DNA from: Prevotella sp. UBA3837
Lineage (GTDB): Bacteria > Bacteroidota > Bacteroidia > Bacteroidales > Bacteroidaceae
Assembly (NCBI GenBank): GCA_002392835.1
Contig: DGHX01000157.1
Span: 13,359-35,113 of the forward strand
Direction of reading: 5' to 3'
DNA length: 21,755 bases
A program made the position numbers and the translations under genes. Of the stretch, positions 8,531 to 15,453 are shown piece after piece. The first letter of the stretch is position 1. Each line of letters starts with the position of its first letter. The notes beneath the pieces are model-generated. The model made no database searches, was not told where the DNA came from, and saw only the letters and a list, made by a program, of their open reading frames with translations.

Positions 8531-8607
8531 CAAAAATATTTGAGAACTACGAGCGATTTGCGCATAAAAATGAAAAAAGGCGGGAGGAGCGCTGACCCTT
8601 AAGTGCT

Positions 8608-8986
8608 TTACGCGCGCGCGAGGATAAAGACGCTACACTCCCTACACCTAAGCTCATTATCAGAGAGTTATGCTGAGATTAAAAAAAATGAAGAAATGAG
8701 AAAGAGAGAGATTGAGAAAATGAGAAATTGCGCATCGCTCAGAAAAAAATGCGGGCCGCAAAAAAACGTCCCAGGGCCTGGGACATTTCTGTGCGGCCCT
8801 CTCATGAAAAAAAGCGGCCCGCTCGTGAAAAAAAGCGGCCCGCTTTTTTTCACGGGCGGGCCGCATTTTCAGCAAAACAACTTGTTTTGCTTTCACCACA
8901 TTTCATCCTTCATTTTTTCACTTTTCATTTTTTCATTTCCTTCCAGGTGTAGGAAGTGTAGCGTCTTTATCCTCGCGCGCGCGTAA
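8608..8986. repeat. 379-bp nested-palindrome element with 42-bp terminal inverted repeats
   Basis: Outer arms 8608-8649 and 8945-8986 are reverse complements over 42 bases with one mismatch; each contains CGCGCGCGCGAGGATAAAG. Inside, a purine-rich tract (8678-8735) faces a pyrimidine-rich tract (8890-8944). Next come arms at 8745-8759 and 8856-8870 (AAAATGCGG.CCGC). The centre holds GTCCCAGGGCCTGGGAC (8768-8784), two 21-bp tandem units starting GCGGCCC (8793-8813, 8814-8834) plus a partial third, and an AGCAAAACAA/TTGTTTTGCT hairpin (8871-8891). Open frames on both strands arise from the symmetry and have biased composition; I do not call them genes. No target duplication or transposase is visible. 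A related arm lies at 21678-21725. It could be a MITE-like element, a structured RNA source or an invertible segment. Confidence 0.85.
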
Positions 8987-8991
8987 GGACT

Positions 8992-9023
8992 AAAAAAAAA
9001 CTGAAGCCTCACAGGGGCTTCAG
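8992..9023 (-). terminator. Rho-independent terminator of the fmt-rpe unit
   Basis: Minus-strand stem CTGAAGCC/GGCTTCAG (9023-9016 with 9008-9001), seven-base loop, then nine Ts. The rpe stop codon (9022-9020) lies inside the stem. Confidence 0.85.
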
Positions 9024-9676
9024 TCTCGTTTCAGTTCCTTCAGGCTGGCTATGACCGCCTTGGGGTCGTCGGCCTTAAAGACATAGCTGCCGCTGACCAG
9101 CACGTCGACACCGGCCTGTACCAGCCGTGGGGCCGTCTGTGCCTGCACGCCTCCGTCGACCTCTATGAGGGCATGGCTTCCGCTGTCGTCGATGAGGCGA
9201 CGCAACCGCTGCACCTTGGCAATGGTATTCTCAATGAACTGCTGGCCGCCGAAGCCCGGGTTAACACTCATGAGCAGCACCATGTCGACATCGGCTATGA
9301 CATCCTCGAGGGTGCTGACCGATGTCGAGGGGTTCAGGGTGACGCCAGCCTTCATGCCGGCGGCGTGTATCTCCTGAATGGTGCGGTGCAGGTGCACCGT
9401 GACCTCCTGGTGCACGTTCATCATCATTGCCCCCAGGCGGGCCGTCTGCTGAATATATCGCTCGGGGCGCTCAATCATGTAGTGCACGTCGAGGGGCTTG
9501 CGGCATACCTTTGCCACCGCCTCGAGCACGGGGAAGCCAAACGAGATGTTGGGCACGAACATGCCGTCCATGACGTCGAGGTGCAGCCAGTCGGCCTGGC
9601 TGTCGTTGATCATCTGTATCTCGCTGTCGAGATGCAGGAAGTCTGCTGCGAGCAGAGAAGGTGAAATCAGAGTCAT
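9020..9676 (-). CDS. rpe: Ribulose-phosphate 3-epimerase
   Basis: Cytosolic TIM-barrel enzyme interconverting ribulose 5-phosphate and xylulose 5-phosphate in the pentose phosphate pathway. From the ATG at 9676 it has 218 residues, the normal length, and begins MTLISPSLLAADF as in other family members. H32 and D34 (HLDVMDG), H65 (LDVHYM) and the aspartate of IEVDGG are the metal-binding/acid-base residues; VNPGFGGQ is the phosphate-side loop. An upstream in-frame ATG at 9703 would add nine residues and overlap the preceding small ORF, so it is not used. The gene lies 14 bases downstream of that ORF, probably in one transcript with fmt. Confidence 0.95.
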   Translation of the reverse strand: MTLISPSLLAADFLHLDSEIQMINDSQADWLHLDVMDGMFVPNISFGFPVLEAVAKVCRKPLDVHYMIERPERYIQQTARLGAMMMNVHQEVTVHLHRTIQEIHAAGMKAGVTLNPSTSVSTLEDVIADVDMVLLMSVNPGFGGQQFIENTIAKVQRLRRLIDDSGSHALIEVDGGVQAQTAPRLVQAGVDVLVSGSYVFKADDPKAVIASLKELKRD

Positions 9677-9690
9677 CGGGTTTGCGTGTG

Positions 9691-9810
9691 TCAGTTCAGG
9701 CAATAGGCTTGCTGGTTGGTCACCCTGTATGTGTAAGCCAACTGCTTGATAAGTTTAATAACCCTTTCGCTGGGAGTCATTTCTTCTGGTGTAAATATTT
9801 GCATAGGCAT
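9691..9810 (-). CDS. 39-residue small ORF between fmt and rpe
   Basis: A 40-codon frame in the gap between fmt and rpe. It has no Gly/Ala-rich shadow composition: PEEMTPSERVIKLIKQLAY reads as an amphipathic helix with a short polar tail ending YCLN. It fits the gap neatly, 14 bases before the rpe start. The start codon and next five codons lie in the 3' arm of a perfect 17-bp inverted repeat, so translation may be structure-controlled. Met-3 (9804) and Met-11 (9780) are alternative starts. The family is not recognised and there is no signal peptide. It may be a real small protein or a leader peptide; coding status is inferred. Confidence 0.5.
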   Translation of the reverse strand: MPMQIFTPEEMTPSERVIKLIKQLAYTYRVTNQQAYCLN

Positions 9811-9860
9811 ATCAGAGTTTGGTTATACATTTAAGTAACGCTGATGCCTATGCAAATATT
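9794..9860 (-). promoter_or_regulatory. Perfect 17-bp inverted repeat masking a start codon
   Basis: AATATTTGCATAGGCAT (9794-9810 on the plus strand) and its exact complement (9844-9860) are separated by 33 bases. In minus-strand RNA the 5' arm begins three bases after the fmt stop, and the 3' arm contains the ATG of the small ORF. A stable hairpin would hide that start. No run of Ts follows, so it is not a normal terminator. Confidence 0.7.
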
Positions 9861-9863
9861 ATT

Positions 9864-10832
9864 TTAAACTGCAGAATATTTTTCCACTTCTGCCACGCCG
9901 TTCATGAAGGCTGTGGCGTCCATGCGTTTCTTCCCCGCCAGCTGCAGGCTGTCTATCTGCAGCAGCTGGTCGCTGCAAGCCACGTAGAGGTGCTTCTTGT
10001 CGCGGCTGAGGGTGCCCACGGCTGCCGTTCCGCGTTCGCGGTCCGTCAGCGTAGCGCCGTATATCTTCAGCATGGTCTCTGCCCCGTCGGGTGCCTTCAG
10101 CATGGTCCATGCGCCGGGCACCGGCGACAGTCCGCGCACCATGTTGCGCACCTGTCGTGCCGTGGTGTCCCATGCTATGCGGCAGTTGTCCTTGAACAGC
10201 TTGGGTGCGGCGTGCACGGCCTGTGCCTCGTCCTGTGGCAGCGAGCGGGGCTGTCCGTCGGCCGCTACGATGGCTTCGAGCGTCTCTATGCAGATGCGGG
10301 CCCCGAGGTGCATGAGTCCGTCGTAGACATACTCCACGTCGGCATCGTCGGGTATGTCAAAGGGCAGCTGGCGTATGATGCGCCCCGTGTCGATGTCGTG
10401 GTCGAGGAAGAAGGTGGTGACGCCGGTCCGACGCTCGCCGTTGATGATGGCCCAGTTGATGGGTGCAGCACCGCGATAGTCGGGCAGCAGGGCGGCATGC
10501 ACGTTGAACGTTCCGTAGCGTGGCATGGCCCACACCACCTCGGGCAGCATGCGGAAGGCTACCACCACCTGCAGGTTGGCCTGCCAGGCGCGCAGCTGGC
10601 TGAGGAACTGCTCGTCCTTCATCTTCTCGGGCTGCAGCACGGGCAGGTTGTGCTGCAGGGCATACTGCTTCACGGCGGGCGCCTGCAGCGTGGAGCCATG
10701 GCGCCCGACGGGCTTGTCGGGCTGGGTGACCACGCCCACCACATGGTAGCCGCCATCGACCAGAGCCGCCAGCGTTTCAACGGCAAACTCCGGCGTGCCC
10801 ATGAAAACTATTCTCAGGTCTTCTTTTGTCAT
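9864..10832 (-). CDS. fmt: Methionyl-tRNA formyltransferase
   Basis: Cytosolic enzyme that formylates initiator Met-tRNA with 10-formyl-tetrahydrofolate for bacterial translation initiation. At 322 residues it has the usual length. The N-terminal formyltransferase domain starts IVFMGTPEFAV and contains the catalytic triad N110 and H112 (FNVHAALLPDYRGAAP) and D148 (HDIDTGRI). The C-terminal domain (about 205-320) carries the tRNA-binding fold, with VRGLSPVPGAWT. The start at 10832 gives the conserved N-terminus directly. It lies upstream of the small ORF and rpe in the same direction. A dispersed repeat (10878-10948) fills the gap before it and no clear promoter was seen, so read-through from the glycosidase gene is possible. 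Confidence 0.96.
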   Translation of the reverse strand: MTKEDLRIVFMGTPEFAVETLAALVDGGYHVVGVVTQPDKPVGRHGSTLQAPAVKQYALQHNLPVLQPEKMKDEQFLSQLRAWQANLQVVVAFRMLPEVVWAMPRYGTFNVHAALLPDYRGAAPINWAIINGERRTGVTTFFLDHDIDTGRIIRQLPFDIPDDADVEYVYDGLMHLGARICIETLEAIVAADGQPRSLPQDEAQAVHAAPKLFKDNCRIAWDTTARQVRNMVRGLSPVPGAWTMLKAPDGAETMLKIYGATLTDRERGTAAVGTLSRDKKHLYVACSDQLLQIDSLQLAGKKRMDATAFMNGVAEVEKYSAV

Positions 10833-10877
10833 TTTCGTAATGGCTTGTTTATTTCAGCTGATAAAATAATCGTAAAT

Positions 10878-10948
10878 GGTTCTAAAGGATTTCGTGGGGG
10901 TGGGGTCAGTAACTTATATACACAACCCACACAAAACCTTGCAGTACC
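10878..10948 (-). repeat. Dispersed ~70-bp repeat, copy 1
   Basis: Read on the minus strand it runs GGTACTGCAAGGTTTTGTG ... AAGTTACTGACCCCACCC ... AGAACC and matches the plus strand at 19004-19074, with a four-base gap, a three-base gap and a few substitutions. It starts eight bases beyond the glycosidase stop, so it follows a gene's 3' end as copy 2 does. No known element is recognised. Confidence 0.85.
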
Positions 10949-10955
10949 TCGCAAA

Positions 10956-13325
10956 TCATATATTCGGCTCGTCCCAAATCTTGGTGGCTGTGCACTCCAC
11001 CGGTGCCTGCAGCCCTCCCACGCGGACGAGGAAGTCGCCCTCCTCGAGTGTCCATCGGCCGTCGGCCCCCACGAAGGCCATGCTCTTGGCGGGCAGGCTG
11101 AAGGTGACGGTCTTGGTCTCGCCGGGCTGCAGCTCCACCTTTGTGAAGTCGCGCAGCCGCTTGTTGTCGGGCGTCAGCGATGCCACCAGGTCGCTGGTGT
11201 AGAGCAGCACGGGCTCCTTACCGGCGCGGCTGCCGGTGTTCTTCACGTCCACCTGCACGGTGAGCATGTCGGCAGCGGTGAACTGGCTGCGGTCCACGCG
11301 CAGGTTGCTGTACTGGAAGGTGGTGTAGCTCAGGCCGTAGCCGAAGGGCCAGAGCAGGCTCACCTTGGCATCGTAGTTGTAGGCTCCGGCCATGGTGCCC
11401 ACCTCTTCCGACACCTTGTAGTCGTAGTTGGCCAACGAGTTGATTTCGCGCGGATAGGTATAGGGCATCTTTGCCGAGAAGTTGGCATCGCCGGCCATCA
11501 GGTTGGCCAGTGCGTCGGCCCCGTAGTTGCCCGGCAGGAAGATGTGTACGACGGCCTTTGCCAGGGGCTCAATGTCGGTGATGAGGCGCGGGCGTCCCTC
11601 GTTGAGCACCAGTATGAGCGGCTTTCCCGTCTTGGCGAGGGCCTTCACCAGGTTGCGCTGGTTCTCCGAGAGCCACAGGTCGCTCAGGTTGCCCGGCGTC
11701 TCGCAGTAGCTGTTCTCGCCTATGCAGGCCACTATGACGTCGCACTGGGCGGCAGCCTGTACGGCCTTGTCGGTCTGGGGGGCGTTCTCCTGCCAGTACT
11801 GTCCGTTCTCATTGTAGGTGACGCCCTGTTCGAGCACCACGTTGTCAGCGCCGAACTTCTGGCAGAAAGCCTCGTAGATGGTGTTGTACTGCTCGGCCAG
11901 GTCCTCGGCCTTCGAGCCTTGCCAGGTGTAGCTCCATCCACCGTTCAGGCAGCGCATCTGGTTGGCGTTGGGGCCTGTCAGCAGTATGCGCTTGCCCTTG
12001 GCCAGCGGCAGCAGGGCGCCCTCGTTCTTCAGCAGCACCTCGGCCTCCTCGGCTGCGCGCAGGGCTTTCTCGGCATGCTCGGCCGAGCCGAACTTCTCGT
12101 AGCCCTTGCCGCCGGTGTTGGGCTGGTCGAAGAGCCCCAGACGGTACTTCACACGCAGTATGCGGCGCACGGCATCGTCGATGCGGGCCTGGCTCACCTT
12201 GCCCTCCTGCACCAGCTGCTTCAGCAGTATGCAGAACTCCACGCTGTAGGGGTCCATCGACATGTCAACGCCGGCGTTGATGGCCAGCCGTATGGCGTCC
12301 TTCTTGTCCTTGGCCACGCGCTCGCGCGTGTACAGATTATTAATATCGGCCCAGTCGGTGACAATCATTCCGTCCCATCCCAGGTCCTCCTTCACCCACT
12401 TCGTCAGATACTCGTAGCTGGCGTGCACGGGCTGGCCGTTGATGCTGCCCGAGTTGACCATCAGCGTCAGGGCTCCGGCCTGGAAGGCAGCCTTGAAGGG
12501 TTCAAAGTATTTCTCGCGCAGCATCTGGGGCGATATGTATGCCGGTGTGCGGTCCTTGCCCGAGAAGGGTGCTCCGTAGCCGAAGTAGTGCTTGATGCAC
12601 GCCGCCACGTTGTAGCGCCCCAGGTGGTTGGGGTCGTCGCCCTGATAGCCCTTTATCTCGGCTTCGGCCATGCGTGCGTTCACGATGGCATCCTCGCCGA
12701 AGCTCTCCCAGATGCGGCTCCAGCGTGGGTCGCGCCCCAGGTCAGTGACGGGGTTGTACACCCAGGGGCAGTTGCCGGCGCGGCTTTCGTAGGCCGTGAT
12801 CTCGGCACCGGTGCGGGCCAGCTCGGTGTTGAACGATGCCGCCAGGTTGATGGGCTGCGGAAACAGCGTTCCCCCCTGCGTGTAGGTGACGCCGTGGTTG
12901 TGGTCCAGGCCGTAGATGTCGGGTATGCCCAGATACTTCATCGACTTCTGCTGAATCAGCCCTATCCACTTCTGCCACTCGTCGATGGTGTGTGCACGGG
13001 TGGCGGGCGCATTGAGTATGCTGCCCACCTTCCACTTCGACAGGCAGGTGTCGAGCACCTGCTCGTTCAGCTGCCATGTGCCGTCGGGGCCGTAACTGCC
13101 CATGATGTCGAAGTTCAGCTCAAGCATCTGCCCTATCTTCTCGTCGAGGGTCATCTTCTGGAGCGTCTTCTCCACCTTCTTCTCCAAGGCGGCGTCGCGG
13201 GCGATGACGGGTGTCTGCACCTGGGCAGCGGCCTGCACCACAGGCAAGGCCAGCAGGCCGGCCAGCAGTGTGTTTCTTACTTTGCGTACTAAGCTTTCCA
13301 CAATGTTCTGTTCTTTCTCTTTCAT
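10956..13325 (-). CDS. bglX: Secreted family 3 glycoside hydrolase (beta-glucosidase type)
   Basis: Exported exo-glycosidase removing beta-linked sugars from oligosaccharides, probably periplasmic. The protein has 789 residues from the ATG at 13325. A signal peptide with core LLAGLLALPVVQA ends near residue 34. The GH3 N-terminal barrel (about 45-390) contains KHYFGYGAPFSGKDR and the nucleophile D324 in GMIVTDWADINNL. The C-terminal alpha/beta sandwich (about 420-620) is followed by PFGYGLSYT and a fibronectin-III-like domain. An upstream ATG at 13346 would leave almost no leader after the promoter, so 13325, preceded by an A/G-rich stretch, is preferred. The exact substrate cannot be read from sequence; xylosidase or other GH3 activities are possible. 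The symbol indicates the nearest family type. Confidence 0.92.
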   Translation of the reverse strand: MKEKEQNIVESLVRKVRNTLLAGLLALPVVQAAAQVQTPVIARDAALEKKVEKTLQKMTLDEKIGQMLELNFDIMGSYGPDGTWQLNEQVLDTCLSKWKVGSILNAPATRAHTIDEWQKWIGLIQQKSMKYLGIPDIYGLDHNHGVTYTQGGTLFPQPINLAASFNTELARTGAEITAYESRAGNCPWVYNPVTDLGRDPRWSRIWESFGEDAIVNARMAEAEIKGYQGDDPNHLGRYNVAACIKHYFGYGAPFSGKDRTPAYISPQMLREKYFEPFKAAFQAGALTLMVNSGSINGQPVHASYEYLTKWVKEDLGWDGMIVTDWADINNLYTRERVAKDKKDAIRLAINAGVDMSMDPYSVEFCILLKQLVQEGKVSQARIDDAVRRILRVKYRLGLFDQPNTGGKGYEKFGSAEHAEKALRAAEEAEVLLKNEGALLPLAKGKRILLTGPNANQMRCLNGGWSYTWQGSKAEDLAEQYNTIYEAFCQKFGADNVVLEQGVTYNENGQYWQENAPQTDKAVQAAAQCDVIVACIGENSYCETPGNLSDLWLSENQRNLVKALAKTGKPLILVLNEGRPRLITDIEPLAKAVVHIFLPGNYGADALANLMAGDANFSAKMPYTYPREINSLANYDYKVSEEVGTMAGAYNYDAKVSLLWPFGYGLSYTTFQYSNLRVDRSQFTAADMLTVQVDVKNTGSRAGKEPVLLYTSDLVASLTPDNKRLRDFTKVELQPGETKTVTFSLPAKSMAFVGADGRWTLEEGDFLVRVGGLQAPVECTATKIWDEPNI

Positions 13326-13359
13326 GATATTCTCTTTTTTATACATTGCAATTGTGCCA

Positions 13360-13390
13360 CAAAGATAATCAAATTATTGTAAGCACGCAA
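13360..13390 (-). promoter_or_regulatory. Promoter of the GH3 gene
   Basis: On the minus strand TTG (13390-13388) and TATCTTTG (13367-13360) are separated by 20 bp, close to the Bacteroidetes -33/-7 arrangement. The predicted RNA start near 13355 leaves about 30 bases of leader before the ATG at 13325. Confidence 0.7.
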
Positions 13391-13465
13391 GTTTTTTCAA
13401 GAAAAAGTGCATAAAGCGACATCGGGAAAGCTGAAGACGGTCCACACGCGGAGACGGATGTTGTT

Positions 13466-13491
13466 AAAAGGCGGGAGTAGCCCGCCTTTTT
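13466..13491 (-). terminator. Terminator of the sigma-factor operon
   Basis: AAAAGGCGGG / CCCGCCTTTT, a 10-bp stem with a five-base loop, about 30 bases after the stop at 13521. Both arms end in A or T runs, so it could act on either strand; the gene order suits the minus strand. Confidence 0.75.
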
Positions 13492-13520
13492 GCCCGCCTT
13501 GGGGATGTTGTCCTCAAAGG

Positions 13521-14411
13521 CTACAGGTAGAGTCCGAAGGAGAGGGAGCGGAAGCGCACGCCGCCGTCGCGGAGCACGTCGTCGTTGCTGTACTTCAGGT
13601 AGAAGGGCACGTCAGCGATGCGCATGTTCAGCATCCAGTCGATGGTGATGGGGCGCTGGCGGATCTTCTTCTCCGTGTGCTTTATCTTGTCGCCCAGCAG
13701 CTTGTAGCGCGTCTTGATGCTGGCATAGGTGTTGAAGTTGACCACAGGTCCGAAGCCAACGGCAAAGCCGTGGCCGAAGTCGTGCTCAAAGCGCAGGGTG
13801 GCGGTGAGGGCGAAGACTTTTATGCGCGAGAACTTCGGCTCGTACTCCAGCGGAAACTTCTTCACGGTGACGTTGCCGCCGGGGCCCTTGGTGAAGAGCA
13901 TGTCGTCGGTCATGCGGTAGTTGCGCCAGTCTATGCCCAGGCCCATCTGCACCTGGTTGCGCCCGCGTCGGTCGAGGAAGTGGTCCCACTGCATGATGGT
14001 GGCGAAGATCTCCCACGACCTGAAGGTGTCGAAGTTCACGCGGTCGTCGACATGCGTCGGGCAGGTGAAGCCCAGTCCGAAGTGCGCAGTGATGGCGTTG
14101 GTGTAGCGGCTGTAGCTGGCGGTGTCGTTCCTGGCTCGCCCCACCTTCACCGAGGGTAAGAGCTCCCAGTGGTCGCGGCTGATGCTGGTCTTGCTCTCGT
14201 AGTTGGCGTCGACCAGGCGTATGGTGTTCTCGTAGCTGAAGTCATCGTCGCCCTGGCGCCCGCTGACGACGACGCGCTGCAGCGAGTCGCTGCTGATGAT
14301 GGTCACCTTGCGCGGATGGTTGATGACGAGGGTGTCGTTCTGCGCAGCTGCGCTGCTAAATGATAAATAACAAATAATAAATGATAAACCCAGCTGAATG
14401 ATTCTGTTCAT
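13521..14411 (-). CDS. Predicted outer-membrane beta-barrel protein
   Basis: Exported protein of 296 residues, not assigned to a named family. A signal peptide occupies residues 1-23 and ends SSAAAQ; its core (LSFIICYLSFS) is encoded by an AT-rich low-complexity stretch. From about residue 95 onward, alternating aromatic/hydrophobic strands (ITAHFGLGFT, QVQMGLGIDWRNY, ALTATLRFEHDFG, FAVGFGPVVNFNTY) and the end SLSFGLYL suggest a barrel of about eight strands. Last gene of the sigma-factor operon, 73 bases after the previous one, followed by a terminator. Likely a porin-like or envelope protein under the sigma factor's control; the function is inferred only. Confidence 0.7.
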   Translation of the reverse strand: MNRIIQLGLSFIICYLSFSSAAAQNDTLVINHPRKVTIISSDSLQRVVVSGRQGDDDFSYENTIRLVDANYESKTSISRDHWELLPSVKVGRARNDTASYSRYTNAITAHFGLGFTCPTHVDDRVNFDTFRSWEIFATIMQWDHFLDRRGRNQVQMGLGIDWRNYRMTDDMLFTKGPGGNVTVKKFPLEYEPKFSRIKVFALTATLRFEHDFGHGFAVGFGPVVNFNTYASIKTRYKLLGDKIKHTEKKIRQRPITIDWMLNMRIADVPFYLKYSNDDVLRDGGVRFRSLSFGLYL

Positions 14412-14452
14412 AACTATACTATATTTATTTATACTCTATACTAAAGTCTCTC

Positions 14453-14487
14453 AACTCTTAACTCTAAACTCTAAACTCTCAACTCTA
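14453..14487. repeat. Tandem heptamer AACTCTN, five units
   Basis: Five contiguous 7-bp units (AACTCT plus T, A, A, C, A). The last unit contains the stop codon of the small exported protein gene. It fills half of the gap before the barrel gene. A similar purine-rich heptamer tandem opens the window. Confidence 0.85.
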
Positions 14488-14937
14488 CCTGAGTAGTTCT
14501 TCCAGTTTTTCCAGGCTCTCTACTGCGCCCTCCATGTAAATGACGGTGAGCTCGCACTGTTCGTGCTCCTTGTCCCACTGCTCCTGGTAGCAGAGGTAGC
14601 GGTTCTTGCCGTTCTGCGAGGGCATCTGCAGCTTGCAGGTCCATGTGTCCCAGCGGTGGGGGTTCTTGCGGCTGGTGTTCATGTCGATGCTCTGCTCGGC
14701 GTCCTTGCCCAGCAGTGCGCGCAGCTGTCCGGCCTCCTGGTGGGTGACGTTGAGTCGCAGGCTGCGGTAGTAGCTGAGCTGGTACTTCTGCAGCGTCTTT
14801 CCCCGCACGCGTGTCTCCATTATGCGCTCCTGGGGGATGATGCGCCCCTGGAACAGTTGGTCAATGTGCAGGCCCGTCTGCGCCCACCCTGTGAGCGTGG
14901 CGGCCAGCAGCAATAGCATGATAATGGTCTTTCTCAT
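14485..14937 (-). CDS. Small exported protein of unknown function in the sigma operon
   Basis: 150 residues with a clear signal peptide (IIMLLLLAATLTGWAQ, cleavage near residue 20). The mature part is basic and polar with regular beta strands (KYQLSYYRSLRLNV), a central WDTWTCKLQ, and a C-terminal helix (AVESLEKLEELL). It has two cysteines within ~20 residues (CKL, CYQ) and a third in QCEL. The layout faintly recalls DUF6108-type Bacteroidales proteins, but this is unverified. It starts 15 bases after the candidate anti-sigma gene and precedes the barrel gene, so it is probably co-transcribed and periplasmic. It may sense or buffer the signal acting on the anti-sigma factor. Confidence 0.7.
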   Translation of the reverse strand: MRKTIIMLLLLAATLTGWAQTGLHIDQLFQGRIIPQERIMETRVRGKTLQKYQLSYYRSLRLNVTHQEAGQLRALLGKDAEQSIDMNTSRKNPHRWDTWTCKLQMPSQNGKNRYLCYQEQWDKEHEQCELTVIYMEGAVESLEKLEELLR

Positions 14938-14952
14938 ATCTTTATTATATAT

Positions 14953-15453
14953 TTAGTTGCTGAACATTGTTTTCAGCTGTTGCTCCACCACGTCGGCTCC
15001 CCCTTCGGCGGTCATGGCGGCCATGGTGTGCTGCATCTCGCCGATGACGACGGCAGGGTCGGTGGTACGCTTGCCGTAGATGTAGGCCACCAGCTCCTCG
15101 CCGCTGTCGGCGTCGGCCTGGGTGGGGCGGAACAGCGTCAGGGCTCCCGCAGCCAGCAGCAGGGCCAGGGCGGCAGCGGCCAGCCAGCGGCGGCGGAGGC
15201 GGGGCTGCGAGGGTTGGTGGCGGGGCTGCGAGGGCTGGAGGGGCGAGGGTTGGAGGCGGGGCTGTGACGGTGTCGCAGCATAGCGGACGGCCTGGAGGTC
15301 GAGGAAGAGGTCACGCAGGGGGGCCAGGTCGCGGGGCAGCTGGGGCACGGGCGTCTGGCGGAAGTAGTCGTAGAGCTGCTGCTCCTCGGCGAGCGTGGTG
15401 TCGCCCAGGAAGAAGCGGTCCAGCAGGGTGCGTATGTTCAGTTCATTGTTCAT
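14953..15453 (-). CDS. Candidate membrane anti-sigma factor
   Basis: 166 residues. The N-terminal ~50 residues (LLDRFFLGDTTLAEEQQLYDYF) resemble the short helical cytoplasmic domain of Bacteroidetes anti-sigma factors. A Pro/Gln/Ser/Arg linker with repeated PSQPR units (about 62-86) leads to one membrane helix (WLAAAALALLLAAGALTLF) and a small periplasmic domain of about 55 residues. No zinc-binding HxxxCxxC motif is present, so it would be a non-zinc type. It overlaps the ECF sigma gene by 11 bases, implying coupled synthesis. Role inferred from topology and position. Confidence 0.7.
   Translation of the reverse strand: MNNELNIRTLLDRFFLGDTTLAEEQQLYDYFRQTPVPQLPRDLAPLRDLFLDLQAVRYAATPSQPRLQPSPLQPSQPRHQPSQPRLRRRWLAAAALALLLAAGALTLFRPTQADADSGEELVAYIYGKRTTDPAVVIGEMQHTMAAMTAEGGADVVEQQLKTMFSN

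Noticed and set aside
8603..8986. 127-codon frame, and frames on the other strand, spanning the palindromic element
   Set aside because: Open on both strands because of the symmetry; the product is made of repeats (KKSGPL units) and homopolymer-coded stretches. Treated as a repeat element rather than a gene.
8608..8986. CRISPR array
   Set aside because: The repeats are inverted or 21-bp contiguous units with no unique spacers.
9677..9703. Upstream ATG for rpe
   Set aside because: It would overlap the small ORF and add residues before the conserved family N-terminus.
9819..13292. 1,157-codon open frame on the plus strand
   Set aside because: It runs antisense through fmt and the GH3 gene, both certain from catalytic motifs. 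Its length reflects the high GC content and codon bias.
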